64,000 nt of DNA. Origin: Streptococcus sanguinis (GTDB taxonomy: Bacteria > Bacillota > Bacilli > Lactobacillales > Streptococcaceae). A program made the position numbers and the translations under genes. The notes beneath the pieces were generated by a model that saw only the letters and a program-made list of their open reading frames with translations, did not search any database and was not told the DNA's origin. The first letter of the stretch is position 1. Each line of letters begins with the position of its first letter. The stretch lies in the NCBI GenBank assembly GCA_013378335.1, contig CP040556.1:806001-870000 (forward strand), in the 5' to 3' direction. This document shows, piece after piece, positions 48,142-57,053 of the stretch.

Positions 48142-49346
48142 TGTCAAATAATATTGCAGTAAAAGTCGACCATGTAAGTAAATTCTTTCGATTGCCTACT
48201 GAGGCTACTCAGAGTTTGAGAACCAGTTTAGTCAATCGTTTTAAGGGGATCAAAGGCTACAAAGAACAGCATGTTTTGAAAGATATTTCCTTTGAAGTTG
48301 AAAAAGGGGACTTCTACGGAATTGTCGGCCGCAATGGCTCTGGTAAGTCCACCCTTCTGAAAATTATCTCTGAGATTTATATTCCGGAGAAGGGCAAGGT
48401 AACTATTGACGGTAAGTTGGTTTCTTTTATTGAGCTGGGTGTCGGTTTTAATCCAGAACTAACTGGCCGCGAAAATGTCTATATGAATGGTGCCATGCTG
48501 GGATTCTCAACAGAAGAAGTAGATGCCATGTACGATGATATCGTGGAGTTTGCTGAGCTGGGCGAGTTTATGAACCAAAAGCTCAAGAACTACTCCAGCG
48601 GTATGCAAGTGCGTCTGGCCTTTTCTGTGGCCATCAAGGCTCAGGGTGATATTCTGATTTTGGATGAGGTCTTGGCTGTTGGAGACGAAGCCTTTCAGCG
48701 TAAGTGTAATGACTACTTCAAAGATCGTAAGGAGTCGGGCAAGACGACCATTCTGGTGACCCATGACATGGGAGCTGTTAAAAAGTATTGTAATAAGGCT
48801 GTCTTGATTGAAAATGGCTTGGTCAAGGCTATCGGTAATCCTGATGATGTGGCCAACCAGTACAGTCTGGACAATGCGACTGAAACAAAAGCCATGAATG
48901 AAGGATTCCAGGTTGAGAATGCAGCAGTTTCTGATTTGAAGGTTAAGCTCTTGCATTCGCCTCAGATTTCACCTGAACAAGAGATTGAATTTGAAATTTC
49001 TTATCGGGTAAATCAAGACCTACCGACCTATGTTTCCTTTTCTCTGACAGATATCGATCGAACTATCTGGCTTTACAATGATAATTCCATGGATCAGCCA
49101 ACAGAAGGACCTGGACAGAAGTGCTTGACTTACAAGTGTCATGTGTCACAGATAAATAACGCTAAGTTAAAACTGCAGGTTTCGGTGAGGGATCAAGAAG
49201 AACAAATTTTAGCCTTTGCAGACTCTCAGAACAACCCAGTTATCTTAGTCAATCGTCAGGATATTAAGGATGACGATGTCTCTGCTAAGGATTCTGCCAC
49301 TGGCTTAATCCAGCGTAATGGCAGTTGGAAGATTTCTCAATCATAA
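48141..49346 (+). CDS. rgpD: Rhamnan ABC exporter ATPase RgpD with C-terminal Wzt-like domain
   Basis: The 401-aa protein has an ABC domain (about residues 1-245) with Walker A GRNGSGKST (about 63-71), signature YSSGMQVRLAFSVA and Walker B DILILDEVLAVGD, VTHDMG switch. Residues about 260-400 form a beta-rich Wzt-type C-terminal domain (QISPEQEIEFEISYRVNQDL, PTYVSFSLTDIDRTIWLYN). Such domains recognise the finished or terminated polymer in some O-antigen exporters, which is longer than the minimal ATPase. It is coupled to rgpC. Confidence 0.93.
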   Translation: MSNNIAVKVDHVSKFFRLPTEATQSLRTSLVNRFKGIKGYKEQHVLKDISFEVEKGDFYGIVGRNGSGKSTLLKIISEIYIPEKGKVTIDGKLVSFIELGVGFNPELTGRENVYMNGAMLGFSTEEVDAMYDDIVEFAELGEFMNQKLKNYSSGMQVRLAFSVAIKAQGDILILDEVLAVGDEAFQRKCNDYFKDRKESGKTTILVTHDMGAVKKYCNKAVLIENGLVKAIGNPDDVANQYSLDNATETKAMNEGFQVENAAVSDLKVKLLHSPQISPEQEIEFEISYRVNQDLPTYVSFSLTDIDRTIWLYNDNSMDQPTEGPGQKCLTYKCHVSQINNAKLKLQVSVRDQEEQILAFADSQNNPVILVNRQDIKDDDVSAKDSATGLIQRNGSWKISQS

Positions 49347-49362
49347 AGAATAAGGTATTTTC

Positions 49363-51033
49363 ATGGAACGAATATTACTCTATGTTCATTTCAATAAATG
49401 CAATCATATAAGCGGTCATGTCTTCTATCAATTGGAGCAGCTAAAGCCGCTTTTTTCTAAGATTATTTTTATTTCAAATAGTCCTTTGAGCAATGAGGAC
49501 AAATGCCGGCTGAGAGAAGACTTGGGCATTTCTGACTTGCTTGAGCGAGACAACCGAGGCTTTGACTTTGCGGCTTGGCGTGACGGTATGGACTGGCTGG
49601 GTTTTGACACTTTGCAGAACTCAGATTCTCTGACTCTCATGAACGACACTTGCTTTGGTCCGCTATGGGATTTAGAGCCGATTTATAAGCGCTTTGAAGC
49701 GGATTCGCAAGTCGATTTTTGGGGAATGACTAATTTCCGCAAGACTAAGTATTTTGAAGAACACCTGCAGAGCTACTTTGTCACCTTTAAGCAGTCAGTT
49801 CTTAAAGACAAGGTTTTCTATGAATTTTGGTCTCAGGTAGAAGATTTTACTGACGTTCAAGATGTGATAGACCATTACGAGACCCAGTTTACCAAGCGCT
49901 TTGTAGAGGCGGGATTCAGTTATCAAGCTCTCCTTGATACCCGTCAGGAAGAAGCAGGAGAATTGGTTCATCCAGACTTTTCCTACTATAAGCCACTTAA
50001 GATTCTGGAAGCGAAGCTTCCTTTTCTAAAGGTCAAGGCTCTCACGGGTAATCCTTTTTTGGCTAGGTATTTGCTGGAAGATCTTGAAACCAACTCATCC
50101 TATCCGACTTCCCTGATTAGGGAACACCTGTTCTATCATTTTGGTCCAGACCTTCCTTGTTTGCTAGAGGATAAGTATTTGTCTCAGGCAACTTCGAACT
50201 ATCGGACAGATCAGCCTGTCCTCCTGCATATCCATGTAACGGATTTTTCTATTTTTCAGCAGTATCAGAACAAGCTATTCTCTCTATCGTCTCAGTACCA
50301 GTACTTAGTGACAACAGATCAGCCAGAAGTGCTGAAACAGCTGCAGACAGCGCTGGCTCATCTGGACAATAAAGTTCAGCTTGTCCTAAGTCAGAAATCG
50401 CATCCCTTGCTTGCCATGCTAGAGCAGAATGAAATTCTGCAAAAATATGCTTATATCGGCCATCTATCTACTCATAGATTGGTGGAGAATCAGACTGTTT
50501 TTGACCAAGCTATGCGCTCTGATTTGATAAATATGATGGTGGATTATGCGGATGCAAGTATAGAAGCGCTAGCGCAGGAGTCTGCTGTAGGTCTGGTTAT
50601 TCCGGATTTGCCGCGCCTAGTCAGAGATGGCTTGTTTGAGTCAGAGCCGCCGCGTCCAAGGCTATCTGCTGTCTGGCAGGAAGCTGGTTTACATAAGTCT
50701 TTTGACTTTATAACTGCCCCTTCTCTGACGAGAGTCTATGGCGGCTTCTTATGGTTCAAATATTCTGCTTGGGCTAGTGTGTTCCAGATGAAGAGCTTAG
50801 AAAGTTTGCCATCCTCTGAGCAGGAGTTTTCTGATGTTTTAGAGCATTTATTGGTTTATCTAGCTTGGGACAGTCATTATGACTTCAAGATTATGCCCTT
50901 ATCTTCCCTCCCCTCTTTACTGGACTTGCAGAGGAAAAGGGAAGAGTTGACCGAGCAAAAAGAAAAATTAAGTCAGAAAAATTTATCTCAAAAGATACGA
51001 AATCGTTTGTTCAATCTTTTAAAGAAAAAGTGA
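49363..51033 (+). CDS. rgpF: Rhamnan synthesis protein RgpF
   Basis: The 556-aa protein carries the RgpF domain over about residues 1-290: MERILLYVHFNKCNHISGHV, RDNRGFDFAAWRDGMD, LTLMNDTCFGPLWDLE and DFWGMTNFRKTKYF. The C-terminal half (about 290-530) has no motif I recognise. A lysine-rich tail follows. RgpF is a rhamnosyltransferase needed to lengthen the chain. The gene directly follows rgpD; the rgpE gene seen between D and F in S. mutans is missing, the chain-modifying enzymes being encoded upstream instead. Confidence 0.9.
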   Translation: MERILLYVHFNKCNHISGHVFYQLEQLKPLFSKIIFISNSPLSNEDKCRLREDLGISDLLERDNRGFDFAAWRDGMDWLGFDTLQNSDSLTLMNDTCFGPLWDLEPIYKRFEADSQVDFWGMTNFRKTKYFEEHLQSYFVTFKQSVLKDKVFYEFWSQVEDFTDVQDVIDHYETQFTKRFVEAGFSYQALLDTRQEEAGELVHPDFSYYKPLKILEAKLPFLKVKALTGNPFLARYLLEDLETNSSYPTSLIREHLFYHFGPDLPCLLEDKYLSQATSNYRTDQPVLLHIHVTDFSIFQQYQNKLFSLSSQYQYLVTTDQPEVLKQLQTALAHLDNKVQLVLSQKSHPLLAMLEQNEILQKYAYIGHLSTHRLVENQTVFDQAMRSDLINMMVDYADASIEALAQESAVGLVIPDLPRLVRDGLFESEPPRPRLSAVWQEAGLHKSFDFITAPSLTRVYGGFLWFKYSAWASVFQMKSLESLPSSEQEFSDVLEHLLVYLAWDSHYDFKIMPLSSLPSLLDLQRKREELTEQKEKLSQKNLSQKIRNRLFNLLKKK

Positions 51034-51089
51034 GATTCTTAATTCACAAAAATCTCGCTAGAGAATATAACTATTTACCAGAAAGAAAA

Positions 51090-53558
51090 ATGAAATTTTT
51101 ACTCAAACACTATAAGCAGTTCTCATACCTGCTAATTAGTTTTTTACTTTTAGATACAGTCGCTGTTACAACAGTCTTACTATTGGAGGAAGGCGAAGAT
51201 TTGCGGAATTATCCAGCCTTGTGGCTGGCCTTTCTGATGCTGCTCCCTCTTTTGTTTGGCTTGGGCAAGCTTTTGTCTCAGCTCTTCAGCAAAAGATTCT
51301 TTATATGGTCAGCTATTATTTACGCTCTCTATACAGGATTTTCTTACTTACTGACAGTAACGCAGCATGTCAATGATTTTGAGTTCAAAGCAGATCGAGT
51401 GTTTAGCAATCATTTTTGGCAGTTTAACTCCCTACCTGGCTTGCTTTTGATTTTCTTATTTGCTTATAGTTTTATTCATTTTCCAAAGCTTAAAAAACGC
51501 TTCCCAGGTAAGTTCCTGCAAGTTACTAAGAAAAACAGAGAGGTGCTGGAAAATCTTTTTCTATCTCAGCTCTTCCTATTTCTTGCTTTGATGGACAATA
51601 AGATGCCGGAATTGCTGCATCACCAAAGCTATTTAGTGAATTTCCTTGAGGAAGGCAGGTTGGAAATAACGCAGAACTTTATGCTAACTTTCCTCTGCCT
51701 TATCGCACTTATCTTTATCCTGCTTTCTTTTCCAAGCTTTCTAGCTGTTAAGGGATTGCGCGATCTCGCTCAGAATAAGGCCAGTGTTTCTGTTGCTTTG
51801 GTGCTAAGTGCATCATTTGCCCTTATATTTAACTATACTATCCAAAATAGTATCCGAGGAGATGTGATTGTTTTGGATCAGTACCTTTTCACTGGAGCCA
51901 GTCTCTTTCAAATCATTGTCTTTTTCATGATTTTTATGGCTCTTTACCTAATTTTCAATCATTTTCTCCTGCCAACCATGCTGATAACAGCCTTAGTGGT
52001 GATTGCCACCATAGCTAGCAGTCTGAAATTCCAGTATCGCCAAGAGCCAATTTTGCCTAGCGATATGGTCTGGCTGAGAAATCCTAAGACCCTCTTTGAT
52101 TTTCTTGGAGGGAATTATGGATTTTATGCTATCTTGGGACTAGTTGCTCTAGGCGCTCTCTATTGGTATTTGCGCAAGAAAATCTTGCCAGGAAAGCTCA
52201 TTACTGTTCTTAAATACCAGCTCCTCTTGCTAGTCCTGCCCCTGGTCTTTTTCTTGGGAGTCATGGATATATTTGCCACTAAAAAAAATGGCAAAATAGT
52301 AGAGAATATTCCAGTTATTTCGGTCTTGAATAATTACCATGACCTGACTTGGATGGGAAATACTGTCAATTCACAGCTGCGCTCCCTTTCCTTTGTCTGG
52401 TTTTCACAGATGTCGGATACAACCATGATCGAACCGCGTGGCTATTCTAAGGAAAAGATTCAAGAGATAGAAAAAAAGTATAAGAATGTTGCGGAAGCTA
52501 TTAACAAAGAACGCCAGAATAAAATCGAAGATCAAACAGTCATTTATCTCCTAAGTGAAAGTTTTTCTGACCCTGCTCGGGTTGACGGCGTTACTATGTC
52601 TGAGAATCCAATTCCTTATATTCAGGAAGTTAAAACTCGCACCACCAGTGGACTTATGAAGTCAGATGGTTATGGTGGAGGAACAGCCAACATGGAATTT
52701 CAGACCCTGACTGGTTTGCCTTTTTATAATCTGTCTCCATCTATTTCGGTTCTCTATACTGAGATTGTCCCGAAGATGAATAGATTCCCTTCCATTAGCG
52801 ATGCTTATTCATCTAAGAATCGGACAGTAATCCATCTGGCTTCTCCTAGCAATTATGCAAGAAATGTCATTTACCAAGATTTGGGATTTGATACCTTTAT
52901 TCACTATGGTACCAAAGGCCTGAAAGGTGATAATATAGGTGGTAATTACAGCGATCAAACGACTTATAATCAAGTCTTGGAGCATTTGAATGGCAAGCAG
53001 GGACAGTTTTTCTCTGTCATGACCATGCAGAACCACATGCCTTGGAGTGAGCCCAATCCTGTCTACATGTCTGCCAGCTATCCTGACTTTAGCAAGGAAG
53101 GGAACGAATCTCTTTCTAGCTATGTCAGAATGCTTTACCATACAGATCAGGCGACCAAGGATTTTCTTGAGAAGCTTTCAAAGGTAGATAAAAAAGTAAC
53201 AGTCGTCTTTTATGGCGATCATCTGCCAAGTCTCTATCCTCAGTCAGCCTTTAAAGAAGATCCAGAAAGCCAATATCTGACAGATTATTTCGTTTGGAGC
53301 AATTATGAAACTCCTAAACTCGATTATCCAAGAGTCAATTCTAGTGATTTCTCCGCTCTCTTACTGGAGCAGACAAATTCCAAAGTATCACCTTACTATG
53401 CTTTACTGACAGAAGTCTTGCATAAGGCTAGCGTGGATAAAAAGGAATTGGACGAAGAAGCACAAGAAATAGCAGATGACTTGAAACTGATTGAGTATGA
53501 TATGGTCAAAGGAAAGGGCTACTTGTCTGATAGCTTCTTTAAGACAGCAAAATCATAA
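51090..53558 (+). CDS. GacH-like glycerol-phosphate transferase (LTA synthase superfamily)
   Basis: The 822-aa protein has about 11 N-terminal spans (residues 1-430) and an outer alkaline-phosphatase-like sulfatase domain (about 480-770). Metal and catalytic residues fit the family: Glu in VIYLLSESFSDP (E490), Thr in YGGGTANMEFQTLTG (T532) and Asp-His in FYGDHLPS (D710, H711). GacH in group A Streptococcus, 824 aa, transfers glycerol phosphate from phosphatidylglycerol to the side-chain sugars of the rhamnan. ATG 51090 gives the closest length; a GTG at 51030 overlapping rgpF is possible. It ends the locus. Confidence 0.87.
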   Translation: MKFLLKHYKQFSYLLISFLLLDTVAVTTVLLLEEGEDLRNYPALWLAFLMLLPLLFGLGKLLSQLFSKRFFIWSAIIYALYTGFSYLLTVTQHVNDFEFKADRVFSNHFWQFNSLPGLLLIFLFAYSFIHFPKLKKRFPGKFLQVTKKNREVLENLFLSQLFLFLALMDNKMPELLHHQSYLVNFLEEGRLEITQNFMLTFLCLIALIFILLSFPSFLAVKGLRDLAQNKASVSVALVLSASFALIFNYTIQNSIRGDVIVLDQYLFTGASLFQIIVFFMIFMALYLIFNHFLLPTMLITALVVIATIASSLKFQYRQEPILPSDMVWLRNPKTLFDFLGGNYGFYAILGLVALGALYWYLRKKILPGKLITVLKYQLLLLVLPLVFFLGVMDIFATKKNGKIVENIPVISVLNNYHDLTWMGNTVNSQLRSLSFVWFSQMSDTTMIEPRGYSKEKIQEIEKKYKNVAEAINKERQNKIEDQTVIYLLSESFSDPARVDGVTMSENPIPYIQEVKTRTTSGLMKSDGYGGGTANMEFQTLTGLPFYNLSPSISVLYTEIVPKMNRFPSISDAYSSKNRTVIHLASPSNYARNVIYQDLGFDTFIHYGTKGLKGDNIGGNYSDQTTYNQVLEHLNGKQGQFFSVMTMQNHMPWSEPNPVYMSASYPDFSKEGNESLSSYVRMLYHTDQATKDFLEKLSKVDKKVTVVFYGDHLPSLYPQSAFKEDPESQYLTDYFVWSNYETPKLDYPRVNSSDFSALLLEQTNSKVSPYYALLTEVLHKASVDKKELDEEAQEIADDLKLIEYDMVKGKGYLSDSFFKTAKS

Positions 53559-53561
53559 ATA

Positions 53562-53599
53562 AAAAAATAGAATAGGCAAGTCTACCTGTTCTATTTTTT
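53562..53599 (+). terminator. Terminator at the end of the polysaccharide locus
   Basis: AAAAATAGAATAGG and CCTGTTCTATTTTT arms around CAAGTCTA, followed by TTTTC. Confidence 0.88.
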
Positions 53600-53637
53600 C
53601 TTAATTTATGCTAAACTAGTAATATGGGGGTGTGAGC

Positions 53638-54126
53638 ATGATAAAGATTTTCGGTAAGGTTCGCTATCACTGGCAGCCAGATGTAGCTATCCTGATAATA
53701 TATTGGTCTTTATCGGTCATTCCGATTTTTGTTGGCCTGGCTTTGATGTATGAAAGCTCACGAGTGCCGACTCTTGTTCTGTTTTCTTTCTTCTTGTTCA
53801 TGGTTTTGCTGGGAATGGGGGTTCATCGTTATTTTACCATTTATGGCGATGGAACCTTGCGAATCATCACAGCCAATCCCTTTACTCCGATAAAGGTCAA
53901 GATTTCAGATATTGAAAAAGTCGAAGTGACTAAGACGTCAATTACCTTATATTTTAAAGGTCAGAGCCGTAGCCGGAGTTTTTGTATGCGCAAGTGGCCT
54001 AAGAAATATTTTGTCAATGCCCTGGCCCTTAATGAGCATTTTAAGGGTGAGGTAGAATTAGTAGATAATTTTACCCATATTGACTATTTTGAAGCTTACT
54101 ATGGCAGTCAGACCAAAAAATCCTAG
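53638..54126 (+). CDS. Small membrane protein of unknown function with PH-like tail
   Basis: The 162-aa protein has two hydrophobic spans (about residues 18-36 and 45-63) followed by a beta-rich soluble part (YFTIYGDGTLRIITANPF, IEKVEVTKTSITLYFKG) that looks like a small PH/YcxB-like domain. I do not recognise a specific family. ATG 53638 is chosen because a GTG at 53632 would sit too close to the GGGGG ribosome site. Its last bases overlap the convergent ferredoxin gene. Confidence 0.65.
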   Translation: MIKIFGKVRYHWQPDVAILIIYWSLSVIPIFVGLALMYESSRVPTLVLFSFFLFMVLLGMGVHRYFTIYGDGTLRIITANPFTPIKVKISDIEKVEVTKTSITLYFKGQSRSRSFCMRKWPKKYFVNALALNEHFKGEVELVDNFTHIDYFEAYYGSQTKKS

Positions 54127-54326
54127 TCTTTCAAAAGAGCTCGGGTTGGGCAGTTTTTGATGGCTTCCACGACATCGGGATCCTCAGCGATTTCCTTTTC
54201 TAGGAGCTGGTCGTCCTGGTAAAATTTGACGATGCCATTGTCATGATAGTCAAAAAGATCTGAGTAGGTTTGACAAAGCCCACAGGCAATGCACCGTTCG
54301 GGAATGAGTGTTACTTTCATACCCAT
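54123..54326 (-). CDS. Small 4Fe-4S ferredoxin
   Basis: The 67-aa acidic protein carries CIACGLCQ (about residues 13-20) and a final CPTRAL (about 59-64), giving four cysteines for a single 4Fe-4S cluster, as in Bacillus-type ferredoxins. It would pass electrons in the cytoplasm; the partner is unknown. The start may be ATG 54326 or ATG 54320, neither with a strong ribosome site. It is divergent from the LysM gene and convergent with the membrane protein gene. Confidence 0.88.
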   Translation of the reverse strand: MGMKVTLIPERCIACGLCQTYSDLFDYHDNGIVKFYQDDQLLEKEIAEDPDVVEAIKNCPTRALLKD

Positions 54327-54365
54327 ATTGTAATAAGATTTTAAGAAAAACTCAAGGAGGAAGTC

Positions 54366-54806
54366 ATGGAAAAAGAACCATGGGAAGAAGATGTATACGA
54401 TAACGGAGAAGATAAGTTGAAACGAACTAAGAAGTTTAGCGCTTTGAATGCAGACCGCTTGTTGACCATATTAACCATTATTTTCTGTATTTTAGTGGTT
54501 GCGGTGGTGTGCTTCTTGACCTATCTGTCTACTGGAGGAAGTAATAGACAGACCCAAATGGAAGGTTTCTACGGCACTTCAGCAGCAAGTTCCAGCAGTG
54601 AAGCGTCCTCTTCAGCAACAGAGCAGACAGAGGCTAATACTACAGAATCATCTGAGGGAACTCTGACTGTCCAACCTGGTGAAGGTGAGGCATCCATTGC
54701 GGCGCGTGCAGGTATTTCCATTGCCAAGCTGGAACAGCTTAACCCTTCTCATATGTCAACTGGATCTTGGTATGCCAATCCAGGTGATGTTGTGAAGATT
54801 GAGTAG
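54366..54806 (+). CDS. LysM-containing membrane-anchored protein (SAG1386/EF1546 type)
   Basis: The 146-aa protein has a charged cytoplasmic N terminus (residues 1-33), one membrane span (about 38-60, LLTILTIIFCILVVAVVCFL), a serine/threonine/alanine/glutamate-rich stretch (about 75-100) and a short LysM-like end (LTVQPGEGEASIAARAGISI, then LEQLNPSHMS). It should bind peptidoglycan from the membrane. AAGGAGGAAG precedes the ATG. It lies 9 bp before cmk and is often found there in streptococci and enterococci. Confidence 0.82.
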   Translation: MEKEPWEEDVYDNGEDKLKRTKKFSALNADRLLTILTIIFCILVVAVVCFLTYLSTGGSNRQTQMEGFYGTSAASSSSEASSSATEQTEANTTESSEGTLTVQPGEGEASIAARAGISIAKLEQLNPSHMSTGSWYANPGDVVKIE

Positions 54807-54815
54807 GAGCCAAGC

Positions 54816-55493
54816 ATGAAACAGATTCAAATTGCGATTGATGGTCCAGCTTCCAGTGGAAAATCGACCGTTGCCAAGATTATTGCCAAGGATTTTGGCT
54901 ATACTTATTTAGATACAGGAGCCATGTATCGGGCTGCAACCTATCTGGCTCTGCGGCATCAACTGACAGAAGCGGATGCTAGTGAAATTGTCGAGTTGCT
55001 CAATAATCATTCGGTCAGTTTTGGTCGAGCGGAAGATGGTGAGCAGCTAGTCTTTGTCGGCGACGTGGATGTGACTCACCCAATTCGGGAAAATGAAGTT
55101 ACCAATAATGTTTCCTGGGTATCTGCCATTCCTCAAGTCCGTGAGAAACTGGTGGCCTTGCAGCAGCAAATTGCAGCTCAGGGAGGGATTGTCATGGATG
55201 GCCGTGATATTGGAACAGTTGTCTTGCCTCAGGCTGAGCTCAAGATTTATCTGGTAGCTTCGGTTGATGAAAGAGCTGAGCGCCGTTACAAGGAAAATCT
55301 ATCTAAAGGCATTCCTGCTGACTTGGAGAAACTGAAAGAAGAAATTGCAGAGCGGGATTATAAGGATAGTCACCGCGAGGTTTCGCCACTGAAGCCGGCA
55401 GAAGATGCCGTACATTTTGATACCACGGGCGTTGGTATTTCTGAAGTTGTTGCATTTATCAAAGAAAAAGCGAAAAAAATCATTGACAAATAA
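54816..55493 (+). CDS. cmk: Cytidylate kinase
   Basis: The 225-aa enzyme phosphorylates CMP and dCMP. The N-terminal P-loop is [19 protein letters not shown] (residues 6-24), with [12 protein letters not shown] and [14 protein letters not shown] (about 128-141) binding CMP, and ERRYKE in the lid. Length is standard. AGGAGCC precedes the ATG. The infC promoter's -35 element lies inside the last codons of this gene. Confidence 0.96.
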   Translation: MKQIQIAIDGPASSGKSTVAKIIAKDFGYTYLDTGAMYRAATYLALRHQLTEADASEIVELLNNHSVSFGRAEDGEQLVFVGDVDVTHPIRENEVTNNVSWVSAIPQVREKLVALQQQIAAQGGIVMDGRDIGTVVLPQAELKIYLVASVDERAERRYKENLSKGIPADLEKLKEEIAERDYKDSHREVSPLKPAEDAVHFDTTGVGISEVVAFIKEKAKKIIDK

Positions 55494-55511
55494 AATGAAA
55501 CTTGATATGAT
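55483..55511 (+). promoter_or_regulatory. Consensus promoter of the infC-rpmI-rplT operon
   Basis: TTGACA (55483-55488), a 17-bp spacer and TATGAT (55506-55511). The -35 box overlaps the end of cmk. Transcription would start near 55518. Confidence 0.8.
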
Positions 55512-55517
55512 AGTAGA

Positions 55518-55675
55518 GTTGAGAAAAGCAGAAGTGAGAGCTTCTCGCCTTGCGACTAACGTTGTCTGGCTCTACAGGATTCAATTTCAGTAATGAAATA
55601 CTATCGTGTAGTGCGGGTTTGCGTTAGCAGGTCCGCACTTGTTTTTCTCTAAAAATAAAAAAAGAGGTGAAAACC
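55518..55675 (+). promoter_or_regulatory. Structured leader of infC-rpmI-rplT (L20-type attenuation leader)
   Basis: A leader of about 158 bases precedes infC. It ends in a clear terminator hairpin, GTGCGG (55611-55616) paired with CCGCAC (55633-55638) and followed by TTGTTTTTCTCT, before the infC ribosome site. Upstream is GAGAGCTTCTCG and other pairing segments that could form an alternative fold. This matches known autoregulation of the operon by ribosomal protein L20 in Firmicutes; the ligand here is inferred. Confidence 0.7.
55611..55648 (+). terminator. Attenuator terminator in the infC leader
   Basis: GTGCGG/CCGCAC stem around GTTTGCGTTAGCAGGT, then a T-rich tract. Confidence 0.82.
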
Positions 55676-56197
55676 ATAGCAAAACAAGACTTATTCATCA
55701 ATGATGAAATTCGTGTGCGTGAAGTTCGCTTGATCGGTCTTGACGGCGAACAATTAGGTATTAAACCGCTAAGCGAAGCGCAGTCTCTTGCGGATGAAGC
55801 AAATGTCGATTTGGTCCTGATTCAGCCACAAGCTAAACCACCTGTTGCAAAAATTATGGACTACGGTAAGTTCAAATTTGAGTACCAGAAAAAACAAAAA
55901 GAACAACGCAAGAAACAAAGTGTTGTTACTGTGAAGGAAGTCCGTCTTAGTCCAACCATCGACAAGGGAGACTTTGACACTAAACTTCGCAACGCACGCA
56001 AGTTCCTTGAAAAAGGAAATAAAATAAAGGTATCTATCCGTTTCAAAGGCCGGATGATTACCCACAAAGAAATCGGGGCTAAAGTTTTAGCAGATTTTGC
56101 TGAAGCGACTCAGGATGTTGCTATCATTGAGCAAAAGCCTAAGATGGATGGACGTCAGATGTTCATGCAGATGGCGCCAATTCCTGACAAAAAATAG
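55676..56197 (+). CDS. infC: Translation initiation factor IF-3, probable ATA start codon
   Basis: IF-3 binds the 30S subunit and checks the start codon. The 173-aa protein from the ATA codon at 55676 begins [20 protein letters not shown] and has the linker and C-terminal domain ([22 protein letters not shown], [11 protein letters not shown]). AAAGAGGTG (55661-55669) is spaced correctly for ATA at 55676. A GTG at 55667 lies within that site, so it is an unlikely start although it keeps the frame (176 aa). Rare start codons in infC are known and let IF-3 limit its own synthesis. Confidence 0.9.
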   Translation: MAKQDLFINDEIRVREVRLIGLDGEQLGIKPLSEAQSLADEANVDLVLIQPQAKPPVAKIMDYGKFKFEYQKKQKEQRKKQSVVTVKEVRLSPTIDKGDFDTKLRNARKFLEKGNKIKVSIRFKGRMITHKEIGAKVLADFAEATQDVAIIEQKPKMDGRQMFMQMAPIPDKK

Positions 56198-56230
56198 ATT
56201 GTCAGAAAGATAGAAAAAGGAGAAAACATT

Positions 56231-56431
56231 ATGCCAAAACAAAAAACACACCGCGCATCAGCTAAACGTTTCAAACGTACAGGTTCTGGTGGCTTGAAAC
56301 GTTTCCGTGCTTACACTTCTCACCGTTTCCACGGAAAGACTAAGAAACAACGCCGTCATCTTCGCAAAGCAGGAATGGTGCATGCAGGAGATTTCAAGCG
56401 TATCAAAGCAATGCTTACAGGTCTGAAATAA
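56231..56431 (+). CDS. rpmI: Ribosomal protein bL35
   Basis: The 66-aa, highly basic protein has the family start [20 protein letters not shown] and the middle [16 protein letters not shown]. It is a component of the 50S subunit. AAAGGAG precedes the ATG, 33 bp after infC, in the conserved infC-rpmI-rplT operon. Confidence 0.98.
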   Translation: MPKQKTHRASAKRFKRTGSGGLKRFRAYTSHRFHGKTKKQRRHLRKAGMVHAGDFKRIKAMLTGLK

Positions 56432-56475
56432 GAGCTACTGTAACGATTATCTAGGAAATATTGGAGGAAATATAA

Positions 56476-56835
56476 ATGGCACGTGTTAAAGGTGGCGTTG
56501 TATCACGCAAACGCCGTAAACGTATTTTAAAATTAGCTAAAGGTTACTATGGAGCAAAACATATCTTGTTCCGTACTGCAAAAGAGCAAGTAATGAACTC
56601 TTACTACTATGCATACCGTGACCGTCGTCAGAAAAAACGTGATTTCCGCAAACTTTGGATCACTCGTATCAATGCGGCAGCTCGTTTGAATGGACTTTCA
56701 TACTCACAATTAATGCATGGTTTGAAATTGGCTGAGATTGAAGTGAACCGTAAAATGTTGGCCGACTTGGCTGTTAACGATGCAGCAGCTTTCACAGCTC
56801 TTGCAGATGCAGCTAAAGCTAAGCTTGGTAAATAA
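56476..56835 (+). CDS. rplT: Ribosomal protein bL20
   Basis: The 119-aa basic protein begins [20 protein letters not shown] and has [20 protein letters not shown] and [19 protein letters not shown]. It assembles early in the 50S subunit and, in Firmicutes, binds the operon leader to repress infC-rpmI-rplT. TTGGAGGAAAT precedes the ATG. A terminator follows. Confidence 0.98.
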
Positions 56836-56842
56836 TTAAAAT

Positions 56843-56871
56843 AAGAACTGAGGATTTCCTTGGTTCTTTTT
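56843..56871 (+). terminator. Terminator of the infC-rpmI-rplT operon
   Basis: AAGAACTGAGG and CCTTGGTTCTT arms around ATTT, followed by a T run. Confidence 0.85.
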
Positions 56872-57053
56872 CGATAACTCTTAATGAAAAAAAGTATGAA
56901 GAGAGAAATGGCCTGCCATGCCACTTATAGTATAGATAAAGGCTTGTTACTGATAAGACAGCTTTCATGGTAAAGCTAGTTAAAAATAGGGATTTGCGAT
57001 ATAATAGAAAAAACAGATACTTATGTGAAAAAAATCAGTAGAATGGAGAAATT

